From assembly GCF_900129855.1 (NCBI RefSeq), contig NZ_LT670819.1, forward strand, positions 5,332,001 through 5,396,000: a stretch of DNA of 64,000 nucleotides, read 5' to 3'. How positions within the stretch are numbered: position 1 is the stretch's first letter; every line of letters starts with the position of its first letter. The notes beneath the pieces were generated by a model. It ran no database searches, was not told where the DNA came from, and saw only the letters and a list, made by a program, of their open reading frames with translations. The DNA is from Streptomyces sp. 3214.6. GTDB taxonomy: Bacteria; Actinomycetota; Actinomycetes; Streptomycetales; Streptomycetaceae. This document shows, in pieces, positions 51,066-58,904 of this stretch. Both the position numbers and the translations under genes were made by a program.

Positions 51066-51491
51066 ATGAGCACTGAACCGATGCGTTTCGACACGAAGAT
51101 CGCTGTCCTGCTGCGCGAGGACCTGGAGACCTGGCAGCGCCTGAACGTCACCGCGTTCCTGGTCAGCGGCCTCGGCACGACACTCCCCGAGGTGATCGGG
51201 GAGCCGTACGAGGACGCGGACGGCGTCGGCTACCTCCCGATGCTCCGCCAGCCGGTACTGGTCTTCGAGGGCTCGAAGGAGACGCTGGCGGCGGCCCACG
51301 CGCGCGTGCTCTCCCGAGCCCTCCCGCGCGCGGTGTTCACGACCGACCTCTTCACCACCGGCAACGACCGGGACAACCGCGCCGCGGTGCGCGCCGTCAC
51401 CACATCCGACCTGGACCTGGCGGGCCTTGCGGTGTACGGCCCCCGCAACGCCGTGGACAAGGTGCTGAAGGGGGCCCGGATGCACCCGTGA
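51066..51491 (+). CDS. DUF2000 protein, probable AraC target
   Basis: 141 residues of DUF2000: MRFDTKIAVLLREDLETWQRLNVTAFLVSG, YLPMLRQPVLVFEG, LFTTGNDRDNRAAV. The fold is related to peptidyl-tRNA hydrolase-like proteins, but no catalytic role is known. Divergent from the AraC regulator. The stop codon lies in the first unit of the GTGACCCCC repeat. Confidence 0.85.
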   Translation: MSTEPMRFDTKIAVLLREDLETWQRLNVTAFLVSGLGTTLPEVIGEPYEDADGVGYLPMLRQPVLVFEGSKETLAAAHARVLSRALPRAVFTTDLFTTGNDRDNRAAVRAVTTSDLDLAGLAVYGPRNAVDKVLKGARMHP

Positions 51492-51558
51492 CCCCCGTGC
51501 CCCCCGTGACCCCCGTGACCCCCGTGACCCCCGTGACCCCCGTGACCCCCGTGACCCC
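51488..51558. repeat. eight tandem copies of GTGACCCCC
   Basis: The second copy is GTGCCCCCC and the last is shortened; the rest are exact. The array starts in the DUF2000 stop and ends 17 bp before the MFS stop on the other strand, so it fills the convergent intergenic gap. Confidence 0.9.
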
Positions 51559-51574
51559 GTGCCGCCACTGCGGC

Positions 51575-52879
51575 TCAGACGGCGCGGACCTTGGGTTCAG
51601 CGGTGAGGGCGGTGGCATCGGCGTCGGTGTCGTCGGCGGCGGCGTAGGCCGGACGATCGGCAGGGGCAGGGGTGCTCTCTTCGTCCGGCAGTCGGCGCAT
51701 GAGCACGCCGTAGCCGAGTCCCGCCGCCGTTCCCACGATGGCGCACATGCCCCACAGCCAGTTCGCGCCGAAGCGGTCGATGACGAAGCCCGACATCAGG
51801 GGGGAGACGAGGGAGGCCACGGCCCAGGAGAGGGTGTACATGCCCTGGTAGCGGCCGCGGCCATGGGTGGGGGAGAGGCGGACGACGAGGCCGGTCTGGG
51901 TCGGGGCGTTGACGATCTCGGCCAGGGTCCACACGCAGACCGTGAGCGCGAAGACGCCGACCGACCCGGCGAAGGCGGTGAGCCCGAACCCGTACCCGGC
52001 GAGGACGGAGGAGACCACCAGCAGCTGTCGCGGATCCCGGTGCTCGATGAAGCGGGTGACGGGCAGTTGCAGCGCGACGATGAGCACGCCGTTGACGGCG
52101 ATCGCCATGCCGTAGTCCGCCGGTGTGAACCCGGCCGCGCCCATCGCCACGGGCAGTCCCACGGAGCCCTGCTGGAAGACGAGCGCGACGAGGAACGACA
52201 GTCCGACGACGCTCATGAACCGCCCGTCGCGCAGTACGGTCCCGAGGCCGACGGAGTCCTCTCGGGCGGCCTTCTCCTGCTGCTGGGGCCGCGACTCGGG
52301 CAGCTTGAGGAAGACGACGACCGCGCACACGAGCGTCATCCCCGCCTCGGCGAGGAAGCCGGCGCGGTAGCTGACCTCGGCGATGAACCCGGCGGCCATG
52401 GAGGAGACGGCGAACCCGAGGTTGATGGCCCAGTAGTTGAGGGAGAAGGCCCGGACACGGTCCTCGGGCCGCACGATGTCGGCCATCATCGCCTGCACGG
52501 CCGGCCGGGAGGCGTTGGAGGCCATCCCGACGAGGAAGGCGACGCCGGCGATGGCGAGAGGGCCGGTGACGAACCCGAGGAGCGCGACGGACAGGGCGGT
52601 GGAGGTCTGCGCGATGAGCAGCGTGGGCCGCCGTCCGAGCCGGTCCGCCATGACCCCGCCGCCGAGGGAGGAGATCACCCCGCCGAGGCCGTGCAGCGAG
52701 GCGACGAGTCCTGCGTAGGAGGCGGAGTAGCCGCGGTCGAGGGTGAGGTACAGCGCCATGAAGGTGGCGACGAAGCCGCCGAGCCGGTTGACGAGGGTGC
52801 TGGTCCACAGCCACCAGAACTCGCGGGGCAGCCCGGAGAGCGTCTCGCGTGTGGCACGTCTCAGGGTGGCGACGGACAT
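51575..52879 (-). CDS. MFS transporter
   Basis: 434 residues from ATG 52879. Twelve TM helices can be traced, with the motif GGGVMADRLGRRPTL in the loop between helices 2 and 3 (motif A). The C-terminus is a short Asp/Ala-rich tail. It is of the drug:H+ antiporter DHA1-like type; substrate unknown. Convergent with the DUF2000 gene. Confidence 0.92.
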   Translation of the reverse strand: MSVATLRRATRETLSGLPREFWWLWTSTLVNRLGGFVATFMALYLTLDRGYSASYAGLVASLHGLGGVISSLGGGVMADRLGRRPTLLIAQTSTALSVALLGFVTGPLAIAGVAFLVGMASNASRPAVQAMMADIVRPEDRVRAFSLNYWAINLGFAVSSMAAGFIAEVSYRAGFLAEAGMTLVCAVVVFLKLPESRPQQQEKAAREDSVGLGTVLRDGRFMSVVGLSFLVALVFQQGSVGLPVAMGAAGFTPADYGMAIAVNGVLIVALQLPVTRFIEHRDPRQLLVVSSVLAGYGFGLTAFAGSVGVFALTVCVWTLAEIVNAPTQTGLVVRLSPTHGRGRYQGMYTLSWAVASLVSPLMSGFVIDRFGANWLWGMCAIVGTAAGLGYGVLMRRLPDEESTPAPADRPAYAAADDTDADATALTAEPKVRAV

Positions 52880-53077
52880 GGCGGATCCCCCGGGTGTGTA
52901 AGTGGCACTGGCAGCTCTCAGAACTTACGAGGGGCGGGTTGGGGGAGGCCACTCAATTAACGGATCTCGTCAACCGTCGCAGGCCCGCCCGCCTGCCTTT
53001 CCGCTGCCCTGCCCCCGCCCTGTCCGCTGTACGAGCGGGCGCACAACGCATCGGAGCGGTGGATTACGCTCATACGC

Positions 53078-53839
53078 ATGGCCGACGCACCGTACAAGCT
53101 GATCCTCCTCCGCCACGGCGAGAGCGAGTGGAACGCGAAGAACCTGTTCACCGGTTGGGTGGACGTCAACCTGAACGAGAAGGGCGAGAAGGAGGCAGTC
53201 CGCGGTGGCGAGCTCCTGAAGGACGCCGATCTCCTCCCCGACGTGGTCCACACGTCCCTCCAGAAGCGCGCGATCCGCACGGCCCAGCTCGCGCTGGAGT
53301 CCGCTGACCGCCACTGGATCCCGGTCCACCGCAGCTGGCGCCTGAACGAGCGCCACTACGGCGCCCTCCAGGGCAAGGACAAGGCGCAGACCCTCGCGGA
53401 GTTCGGCGAGGAGCAGTTCATGCTCTGGCGCCGCTCCTACGACACCCCGCCCCCGCCGCTGTCGGACGACTCGGAGTTCTCCCAGTCCTCCGACCCGCGC
53501 TACGCGTCCATCCCCCCGGAGCTGCGCCCGCGCACGGAGTGCCTGAAGGACGTCGTCGTCCGCATGCTCCCGTACTGGTACGACGGCATCGTCCCGGACC
53601 TCCTCGCCGGCCGCACGGTCCTGATCGCCGCCCACGGCAACTCGCTCCGCGCCCTCGTCAAGCACCTCGACGGCATCTCCGACGCCGACATCGCGGGCCT
53701 GAACATCCCGACGGGCATCCCCCTCGCCTACGAACTCGACGCCGACTTCAAGCCGGTGACCCCGGGCGGAACCTACCTCGACCCGGAGGCGGCCGCAGCT
53801 GCGATCGAGGCAGTCAAGAACCAGGGCAAGAAGAAGTAA
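53078..53839 (+). CDS. gpmA: 2,3-bisphosphoglycerate-dependent phosphoglycerate mutase
   Basis: 253 residues. Active site: LLRHGESEWN (phospho-His11), NERHYGALQGKDK and AAHGNSLRALVKHL. It converts 3- to 2-phosphoglycerate in glycolysis. The ATG is seven bases after TACGCT, so the mRNA is probably leaderless. The last codons (NQGKKK) are in the 19-bp sequence repeated at 58905, so the gene end is the putative attachment site of an integrative element and its 3' end may have been supplied by that element. Confidence 0.96.
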   Translation: MADAPYKLILLRHGESEWNAKNLFTGWVDVNLNEKGEKEAVRGGELLKDADLLPDVVHTSLQKRAIRTAQLALESADRHWIPVHRSWRLNERHYGALQGKDKAQTLAEFGEEQFMLWRRSYDTPPPPLSDDSEFSQSSDPRYASIPPELRPRTECLKDVVVRMLPYWYDGIVPDLLAGRTVLIAAHGNSLRALVKHLDGISDADIAGLNIPTGIPLAYELDADFKPVTPGGTYLDPEAAAAAIEAVKNQGKKK

Positions 53840-53841
53840 GC
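53823..53841. repeat. left attachment-site copy at the gpmA 3' end
   Basis: AGGGCAAGAAGAAGTAAGC, identical to 58905-58923. It covers the last five gpmA codons and stop. Confidence 0.7.
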
Positions 53842-53851
53842 GGTAGTGATC

Positions 53852-53893
53852 AAGCCCCCTGCCTGCGGGTTCTCCGCCGGTAGGGGGCTTTTT
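53852..53893 (+). terminator. gpmA terminator, left copy
   Basis: AAGCCCCCT / AGGGGGCTT stem with TTTTT after it. The same distance (10 bases) separates it from the att core as in the right copy. Confidence 0.9.
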
Positions 53894-53900
53894 GGTAGGC

Positions 53901-53920
53901 CTGGGCCGTCTCTGGGCCGT
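53901..53920. repeat. arm-type repeat near the left attachment site
   Basis: CTGGGCCGTCTCTGGGCCGT contains the unit CTGGGCCGT twice, 11 bp apart. It differs in two of twenty bases from 58775-58794. Integrase arm-binding sites would look like this. Confidence 0.5.
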
Positions 53921-53942
53921 TAGCCGGTTGATCGGGCCGTAC

Positions 53943-54218
53943 TCAGTGCTTCAGGAAGTCCGGCTCCGGCTGCTCTCTCGTCTCTGCCCGGGCCCCCGCA
54001 TCGCGGAGGGCCGAGACGGCTGCCGCCGCGTCCTCCTCAGGCACGCAGGTGAGAACGACGGCGGGAACCTGCGTCGCCAGGATCTTGCTGCGCCAGAGGC
54101 TCAGCCCCGTCAGCCGACGCACGACCTGGACGACGTCCATCACGCGGATACCAGGGTCGGTGAGCACCACGTCATGAGGCACGTCGTCGCACACCAGCAA
54201 GAAGTACTCGTCTGTCAT
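53943..54218 (-). CDS. ribosomal protein L7/L12 C-terminal-domain-like protein of the element
   Basis: 91 residues from ATG 54218, after GGAGAGGGG. After a short start (MTDEYFLLVCDDVPHDVVL) the sequence VMDVVQVVRRLTGLSLWRSKILATQVPAVVL, EEDAAAAVSALRDAGARAETRE matches the pattern of the L7/L12 C-terminal domain, where VVRxLTGLxLxxAK and AGA are conserved. Similar small genes lie directly behind integrase genes of Streptomyces elements; their role is unknown. A decayed copy is at 60.9 kb. Confidence 0.75.
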   Translation of the reverse strand: MTDEYFLLVCDDVPHDVVLTDPGIRVMDVVQVVRRLTGLSLWRSKILATQVPAVVLTCVPEEDAAAAVSALRDAGARAETREQPEPDFLKH

Positions 54219-54258
54219 CGCTCTACCCACCCCTCTCCGGTTCGGAGGGTACGAGCCC

Positions 54259-54652
54259 TCAGCCGTCATGTCGCAAAGTTTTGGTGGCGTCGAAGACAGC
54301 GGCCACGGCCTTGCGTGTGCGCTCCTGGCTTGACGGCATGAGGTGCGCGTACACGCGGAGTGTCAGCCCCGGGTCCGAGTGGCCGAGGTACTCGGCGAGA
54401 GCCTTGATGTTCTCCCCGGCGTCCAGGAGCACCGAGACGTAGAAGTGGCGGAGCGCGTGCATGCCGTTCTCGCGTGACTCGGCGTACGGCTCGCCAGGCT
54501 TCCGATCGGGGATCACCCCGGCCGAGGCCAGCGCCCGCTTCCACGCCTCCTCGTTGAGCGACGTCCGCCAGACGTGACCACCGCGCGGCCCGGTGAAGAT
54601 CAGCCGCTTGGTGATCAGAGGCCCGTCTGCCACCTTCCACGGCAAGGTGAGG
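54259..54652 (-). pseudogene. tyrosine recombinase (integrase), C-terminal fragment
   Basis: The minus-strand frame carries MHALRHFYVSVLLDAGENIKALAEYLGHSDPGLTLRVYAHLM, giving the HxxR motif (HALR), the third conserved His (GHSD) and the catalytic Tyr in VYAHL. This is about 130 residues of an expected 400. The frame is cut at 54653 by the ISKra4-type unit; beyond the unit the continuing frame at 56858 does not resemble an integrase, so the N-terminal part was lost earlier. It cannot recombine by itself. Confidence 0.85.
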
Positions 54653-54661
54653 AAGGACGAA
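54653..54661. repeat. left 9-bp target-site duplication
   Basis: AAGGACGAA, identical to 56849-56857, flanks the unit exactly. Confidence 0.85.
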
Positions 54662-54775
54662 GGGTGCGGTTCGTTTCGAGTGAAGCTCGCGATCAAGCGG
54701 TGAGGTCGTGATCCTGCTGGTCGGGGGTGGGTAGAGGCGCGGGTGCTCGTGGGCGGCGTGGAAGCGCTCGGTTCC
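54662..54775 (-). pseudogene. left ISKra4-type transposase C-terminal remnant
   Basis: On the minus strand about 30 codons match the right-end transposase: ERFHAAHEHPRLYP and, after a small indel, DQQDHDLTA with TGA at the same place as the right copy. The similarity stops near 54775. Confidence 0.65.
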
Positions 54776-54904
54776 TCACGTACCCGCCTGCTCCGCGCAG
54801 GACGCGGCGAGAGCACCTTGCCCGCCGCGGAACGGCCGCAACCGGCCCCGTGAGGCGGCTACCGTAGGGGCGGATGAGCAGACCGGAAGGGCGGCAGCGC
54901 GGGG

Positions 54905-55867
54905 ATGACGTCGACGGGGGACTTCGAGACCTTGGTGCAGCGGCACCGGCCGGAGCTGCTGGCGCACTGCTACCGGATGCTCGGCTCGGTCCACGACGCC
55001 GAGGAACTCGTGCAGGAGACGTGTCTGCGGGCGTGGCGCGCGCGGGACCGTTACGACTCGTCGCGTGCCTCCCTGCGGACCTGGCTGTACCGGATCGCCA
55101 CGAATGCGTGTCTGACCGCGCTGGACGGGCTCGGCCGCCGCCCCATGCCCTCGGGTCTGGTCACCGAGAGCGAACCGCTGCGCCCGCTCGTCCACGGCGG
55201 GGAGGCAACCTGGTTGCAGCCGCTCCCGGATAGCCTGCTTGGCCTGGGCGCCCCGGCCGCCGCGGCGATCGACAGGGGCAGCCTGCGGCTGGCCTTCGTC
55301 GCAGCACTGCAATTGCTGTCACCGAGAGAGCGCGCCGTCCTGATCCTGCGCGACGTGCTCGACTACCCGGCGGCGGAGGCAGCGGACATCCTGGAGACCT
55401 CGGTCGCGGCCGTGAACAGCTCGCTGCAGCGGGCTCGCGCCCGGATCCGGGCCGCGGGAGTGCTGCAGGAGCAGGTCGCTGAGCCTTCCGACGCAGAGCA
55501 ACGGTCGTGGGTGGACCGGTACATGGCGGCCTTCGTCCGGGCGGACATCCAAGGGTTGCTGCAGGTGGTGACCGAGGACGTCCTCATGGAGATGCCGCCC
55601 ATGGTCAACTGGTTCACCGGTCGGGAGAACTACGCGAGCTTCATGGGCTGGGTGTTCGCCAAGGCCGGCAAGGCCTGGCGGTTGCTGCCGGTGCGGGCCA
55701 ACGGGCAGGCCGGCTTCGCCGCCTATCGGGGCGGGGACGCCGGCGTGTTCGAGCTGCACACCCTGCAGGTGTTCACGGTCACGGCTGGCGGCGTCAGCCG
55801 TGTCTCGGTCTTCCAGGACGCCGACGTGTTCGCCGCCTTCGGCTTGGCGCAGAAGGTCGACGGCTGA
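54905..55867 (+). CDS. ECF sigma factor with C-terminal SnoaL-like domain
   Basis: 320 residues from ATG 54905. Sigma region 2 is FETLVQRHRPELLAHCYRMLGSVHDAEELVQETCLRAWR; region 4 is LSPRERAVLILRDVLDYPAAEAADILETSVAAVNSSLQRARARI. A C-terminal domain of about 120 residues (VDRYMAAFVRADIQGLLQVVTEDVLMEMPP) is NTF2/SnoaL-like. This is the TIGR02960 (SigX5)/SigJ-like architecture, in which the C-terminal domain replaces an anti-sigma factor. It is cargo of the ISKra4-bounded unit, unlike the usual chromosomal location. Confidence 0.9.
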   Translation: MTSTGDFETLVQRHRPELLAHCYRMLGSVHDAEELVQETCLRAWRARDRYDSSRASLRTWLYRIATNACLTALDGLGRRPMPSGLVTESEPLRPLVHGGEATWLQPLPDSLLGLGAPAAAAIDRGSLRLAFVAALQLLSPRERAVLILRDVLDYPAAEAADILETSVAAVNSSLQRARARIRAAGVLQEQVAEPSDAEQRSWVDRYMAAFVRADIQGLLQVVTEDVLMEMPPMVNWFTGRENYASFMGWVFAKAGKAWRLLPVRANGQAGFAAYRGGDAGVFELHTLQVFTVTAGGVSRVSVFQDADVFAAFGLAQKVDG

Positions 55868-55913
55868 TCCGCCCGCACCTGTCGGGCGGGTCCGCCCGAC
55901 AGGTGCGGGCGGA
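55868..55913. terminator. 22-bp perfect bidirectional terminator
   Basis: TCCGCCCGCACCTGTCGGGCGG pairs with the exact complement after a 2-base loop. It starts one base after the sigma factor stop and lies 23 bases before the end of the convergent SnoaL gene. Confidence 0.85.
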
Positions 55914-55935
55914 CCCGGGCAGGACTGACTCTGGA

Positions 55936-56343
55936 TCAGCTAGCGGACTTGACAGGGCTGTTGTGGTAGGCGGCGATCAGCCAGGCGTCGTCGCGCTTCT
56001 CCAACACCCAGGTCGCGTACACGATCCGGTCGGCGGGAACCTCGGATTCGCCGGGGAAGAGGATGCCGGTTTCGCTCACGACGATCGCGCCGTCGCGACC
56101 CAGGAACCGGATCCCCAGCTGCCGGTTGGTCGTCGTGGTGCCCTTCAGGAAGGAGGCGAACCCCGCCGCCATGCCCTGCCGAACCTCCTCGCGGGAGGCG
56201 CGGTAGGAGCCGGGCATGATCGCGGTGGCCTCCTGCGTGTAGTCGGCGACGAAGGCGTCGGCGTCGCCGGCGTCCCATGCCTTGTAGAGGCTCTCAAGGA
56301 CGGCAGTGATCGCGGCCGTGTCGTTCGCGCGGTTGTCGGACAT
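55936..56343 (-). CDS. SgcJ/EcaC-type SnoaL-like protein
   Basis: 135 residues from ATG 56343 with ACTGGAGAG upstream. The NTF2-like pattern ITAVLESLYKAWDAGDADAFVADYTQEATAIMPG and RIVYATWVLEKRDDAWLIAAYHNSP belongs to the SgcJ/EcaC family. It converges on the sigma factor gene, which itself has an NTF2-like C-terminal domain, so the two may bind the same ligand. Inference from domain similarity. Confidence 0.87.
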   Translation of the reverse strand: MSDNRANDTAAITAVLESLYKAWDAGDADAFVADYTQEATAIMPGSYRASREEVRQGMAAGFASFLKGTTTTNRQLGIRFLGRDGAIVVSETGILFPGESEVPADRIVYATWVLEKRDDAWLIAAYHNSPVKSAS

Positions 56344-56463
56344 CGTTCTCTCCAGTCATTGCACTTGGTCGGGACCGAAGGGGCCCGTGAGTACATACCG
56401 GCGTCCCTTTCGGAACTCATCGCGCGAACCTCAAGTTCTTCTCTTCGGAGCGCAGCCCGCACC

Positions 56464-56817
56464 GCCCACGCCATGACCGCACAAGCCACCCGGGAGCGAC
56501 TGCCGACCGCCCGGCGCGAGGCCGTCGATGCCTGCCACCGCTACCTGACCGGCCACCTCGACCAGCTCCGCTACGACACGGCACTTGCGAGCGGGTGGCC
56601 GATAGCCACCGGCGCGGTCGAGGGCGCCTGCCGCCACTTGATCGCCGACCGCCTCGACATCACCGGCGCCCGCTGGGGCCTGCCCGGAGCCGAAGCCGTC
56701 CTGCAACTGCGTGCCATCGTCTCCAACGGAGACCTCGACCCCTACTGGCGCTTCCATACCGCCCGCGAGCACGGACGCGTTTACCCCAACCAGCAGAACT
56801 ACGCCCTCACCACTTGA
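56464..56817 (+). pseudogene. ISKra4-family transposase C-terminal fragment
   Basis: About 117 residues: RREAVDACHRYLTGHLDQLRY, GWPIATGAVEGACRHLIADRLD, ITGARWGLPGAEAVLQLRAI, SNGDLDPYWRFH. These are the conserved C-terminal blocks of ISKra4 transposases (about 450 residues when whole). The frame reaches further upstream but is not transposase there. The stop TGA is in the inverted end. Confidence 0.85.
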
Positions 56818-56848
56818 TCGCGACCGTCACTTGAAACGAACCGCACCC

Positions 56849-56857
56849 AAGGACGAA
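56849..56857. repeat. right 9-bp target-site duplication
   Basis: AAGGACGAA, the exact copy of 54653-54661. Confidence 0.85.
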
Positions 56858-57435
56858 GGGCCCGGCAACGGGCCATTGACCGAGCAGGTTCTTGCTTGGC
56901 TGGTCACGGCCAGAGGACGCGCCACCCCGATCACCGTCGACGCCCACGGACATGTGGGCGACGCTGAGAGCGCCGATCGCCTTATCCCACCTGGGGAGGA
57001 GTGAGGGAGCCTCCCCCGCACCGCCGTTTCAGTGGAGGTGCCGACCGCTGGTCTCATGGAGGATGAGGGGGGTGGGGATCTACGGCCTGGAACATAGTCC
57101 CGAGGTGGCTCCCGGGGACCTTTATGCCCACCCCCCTTGACCGCGGACCTCGAAGGTTCTCTGACCGGTCTCACTCCACCAGGCAAACTAGCAAGTGGCA
57201 CTGACAACGGTCCGGGCCCAGTAGGAGCGACGGTGCCTCGCCGCTGTACAGCAACGAAGTGCAGCAACCTCAGCGGGCTTCTGACATCCACGGCTGACAT
57301 CAACGACGCCGGACGGGGGCGTACATCAGTGACTCTGTCCGGCCGCCGCGCCAGTCGACGACACCAGCGGAAGCGGGCTCGGATCGAACTCCTAAAGCGG
57401 TGGTCCTGTCCAGGCACCCTCTCTACCCTGTCGGC
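56858..57435. other. 578-bp stretch without a convincing gene
   Basis: The first part (to 57004) has a plus-strand frame ending LVTARGRATPITVDAHGHVGDAESADRLIPPGEE that would have continued across the IS site from GTG AGG at 54647, giving a 50-residue protein; it may be a small gene split by the insertion. The rest shows no start with ribosome site, no coding bias, and no clear repeats. Confidence 0.4.
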
Positions 57436-57804
57436 ATGTGCCGATACGCGACCCCCTACAAGCCGCATTTCGTGTGTCTGGTGTGCCGCTCCTCGTTCAA
57501 GCAGAACCCGCTACCGCCGCGAGAACATCCGTGCCCCCGCTGCCGCACCCCAATGATCAACGCTGGGTTCGACCTTGCCATCCCTCGCCGTAGAGATAAG
57601 GGGGCCTGGGAGGCACTTGGGGCCGCGTTGCATGCCGGCCTCACCTTCCATTCATGCGGTTGTGGTGGCCCCGGCTACCGACCGCGGTCGACTGCAGAAG
57701 TCCGATCGCGACGCCGGACCGCGAAGCGGCGCGGGCTGCCGGACCAGAGGGCACTGAAGCGCTACGACCCCTGGGATCCAGAGCCCGGGGAAGAAAGCGC
57801 ATGA
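57436..57804 (+). CDS. zinc-ribbon-like hypothetical protein
   Basis: 122 residues from ATG 57436, seven bases after TACCCT (leaderless). Two Cys pairs form a likely zinc site: FVCLVCRSSF and HPCPRCRTPM, spaced about 20 residues. A Cys cluster HSCGCGGPG follows near residue 80, then an Arg-rich tail (RSRRRTAKRRG). The basic tail and zinc ribbon suggest nucleic-acid binding. Common among Streptomyces mobile-element genes in my memory; no function known. Confidence 0.7.
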   Translation: MCRYATPYKPHFVCLVCRSSFKQNPLPPREHPCPRCRTPMINAGFDLAIPRRRDKGAWEALGAALHAGLTFHSCGCGGPGYRPRSTAEVRSRRRTAKRRGLPDQRALKRYDPWDPEPGEESA

Positions 57805-57863
57805 CGGACAGAGAGGCTGCAATGCCATGAGTTTGGCTCGTTCGCTCTGGGCACCATGCCCTC

Positions 57864-58316
57864 ATGGCTTGGGAGTGGGTGGCGCCCTTGGTTACCGGGG
57901 TTTCGGGGGGCGTAGGTGTCTTCTTCACGTGGTTGGCCGGCTCGCAAGGCCGGAGGCACGCGGAACATATGGTCGATCAAGCTCAGGTAGTTGAGCGCCG
58001 GTCGAGTCTGCTGAGGGAGAGGCGCGACGCGTACTTTGCCGTGATGCGCGCTGTGGAGCTCGAGATTAGGCGCTTGAGGTATGAACGGGAGGGGGAAAAT
58101 GCCAAATTGGATCAAATTAATCAATATTGGACAAAGAGTAAGCGGGTTGAGATGAACATGGAAGCGCTCATAGCCCTGCACGCGTTTGGCAGCGAGGAAG
58201 CGCGAAGGTTCGCCGAGGCCTGGCGGTTGGCAGCTGGGAGCGAGGACCTGGCTGCTATGCAGGATCTGGCGCGCCAGTTTCGTCAGCAGATGGCGTCCGA
58301 GTTGCAGGAAACGTGA
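57864..58316 (+). CDS. hypothetical membrane-anchored coiled-coil protein
   Basis: 150 residues. An N-terminal TM helix (APLVTGVSGGVGVFFTWLAG) is followed by a long charged helix (RSSLLRERRDAYFAVMRAVELEIRRLRYEREGENAKLDQINQYWT). A stretch near 58100-58150 is clearly AT-rich (gccaaattggatcaaatta), unlike chromosomal Streptomyces genes, so the gene came from outside. Function unknown. Confidence 0.7.
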   Translation: MAWEWVAPLVTGVSGGVGVFFTWLAGSQGRRHAEHMVDQAQVVERRSSLLRERRDAYFAVMRAVELEIRRLRYEREGENAKLDQINQYWTKSKRVEMNMEALIALHAFGSEEARRFAEAWRLAAGSEDLAAMQDLARQFRQQMASELQET

Positions 58317-58542
58317 CCTCGATGCGTGACAGGTCGGCACCGGCCGCTGCACCACAACCGCACCAGATCGGACGGGGAACAGCGGGGAATCACGGTGAAA
58401 GCAACCCCACCCGACAAGGCCACCACTCAGCCGTTCGCCCAGGTCACCGCCTCAACCACCCGTAAATGACCGCAGCTTCCCAGGCTGAGGGTCTAGCCGC
58501 GCAGCCGTGCCTGGGCCGTAGGGTCCCTGCTGAGGGGGAGAG

Positions 58543-58731
58543 ATGACGTCTCTAGGGATCACATGGACGCTGCTCAGTCACGGCTGGGCTTCCGTCAAAG
58601 TGTCCGACGATCACGACCAGGGCGAAGAGTCCTATGAGTCCCATTGGGGCCGGCCCTTTCCCCGAACCGAACTCGAAGCCCTGCGAACCGCGATGCGGGC
58701 GCACCAGCGGGCGGCCACACCGAGTCCCTGA
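58543..58731 (+). CDS. small hypothetical protein of the element
   Basis: 62 residues from ATG 58543 with GAGGGGGAG upstream. ITWTLLSHGWASVKVSDDHDQGEESYESHWG looks like the start of immunity-type small proteins of Streptomyces. The short length may mean it is truncated. The 226 bp before it (58317-58542) contain only one TGGGCCGT copy near 58511. Confidence 0.5.
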   Translation: MTSLGITWTLLSHGWASVKVSDDHDQGEESYESHWGRPFPRTELEALRTAMRAHQRAATPSP

Positions 58732-58774
58732 CATCACCAAGTGACAGCGGCGAGGCGGGCCGACTAACGGAAGC

Positions 58775-58794
58775 TTGGGCCGTCCCTGGGCCGT
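58775..58794. repeat. arm-type repeat near the right attachment site
   Basis: TTGGGCCGTCCCTGGGCCGT, 18 of 20 bases like 53901-53920. Confidence 0.5.
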
Positions 58795-58904
58795 CCGAGG
58801 TTGCTCAACAGTGGCCAATGACGACCAACGACGACCACCAGGCGCATGAGTCCACCGCCCCTGAGCAGCAAAAACCCAGCTCACCAAGATCCCCGGCAAG
58901 ACCT

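Larger units (their letters stand above)
54662..56848. mobile_element. 2187-bp ISKra4-ended unit carrying sigma factor and SnoaL-like genes
   Basis: The ends begin GGGTGCGGTTCGTTTC on both sides; the two inverted ends match at 56 of 65 positions. A 9-bp direct duplication flanks them. The right end contains the C-terminus of an ISKra4-type transposase gene. The left end also codes, on the minus strand, for a related transposase C-terminus (RFHAAHEHPRLYP against RFHTAREHGRVYP). The unit is thus bounded by two inverted IS remnants and moved as a whole. Inside are an ECF sigma factor gene and a SnoaL-like gene. No intact transposase is present. Confidence 0.85.

Noticed and set aside
51488..51558. 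Short tandem repeat as CRISPR
   Set aside because: The units are 9 bp and contiguous without spacers, and no cas genes are present.
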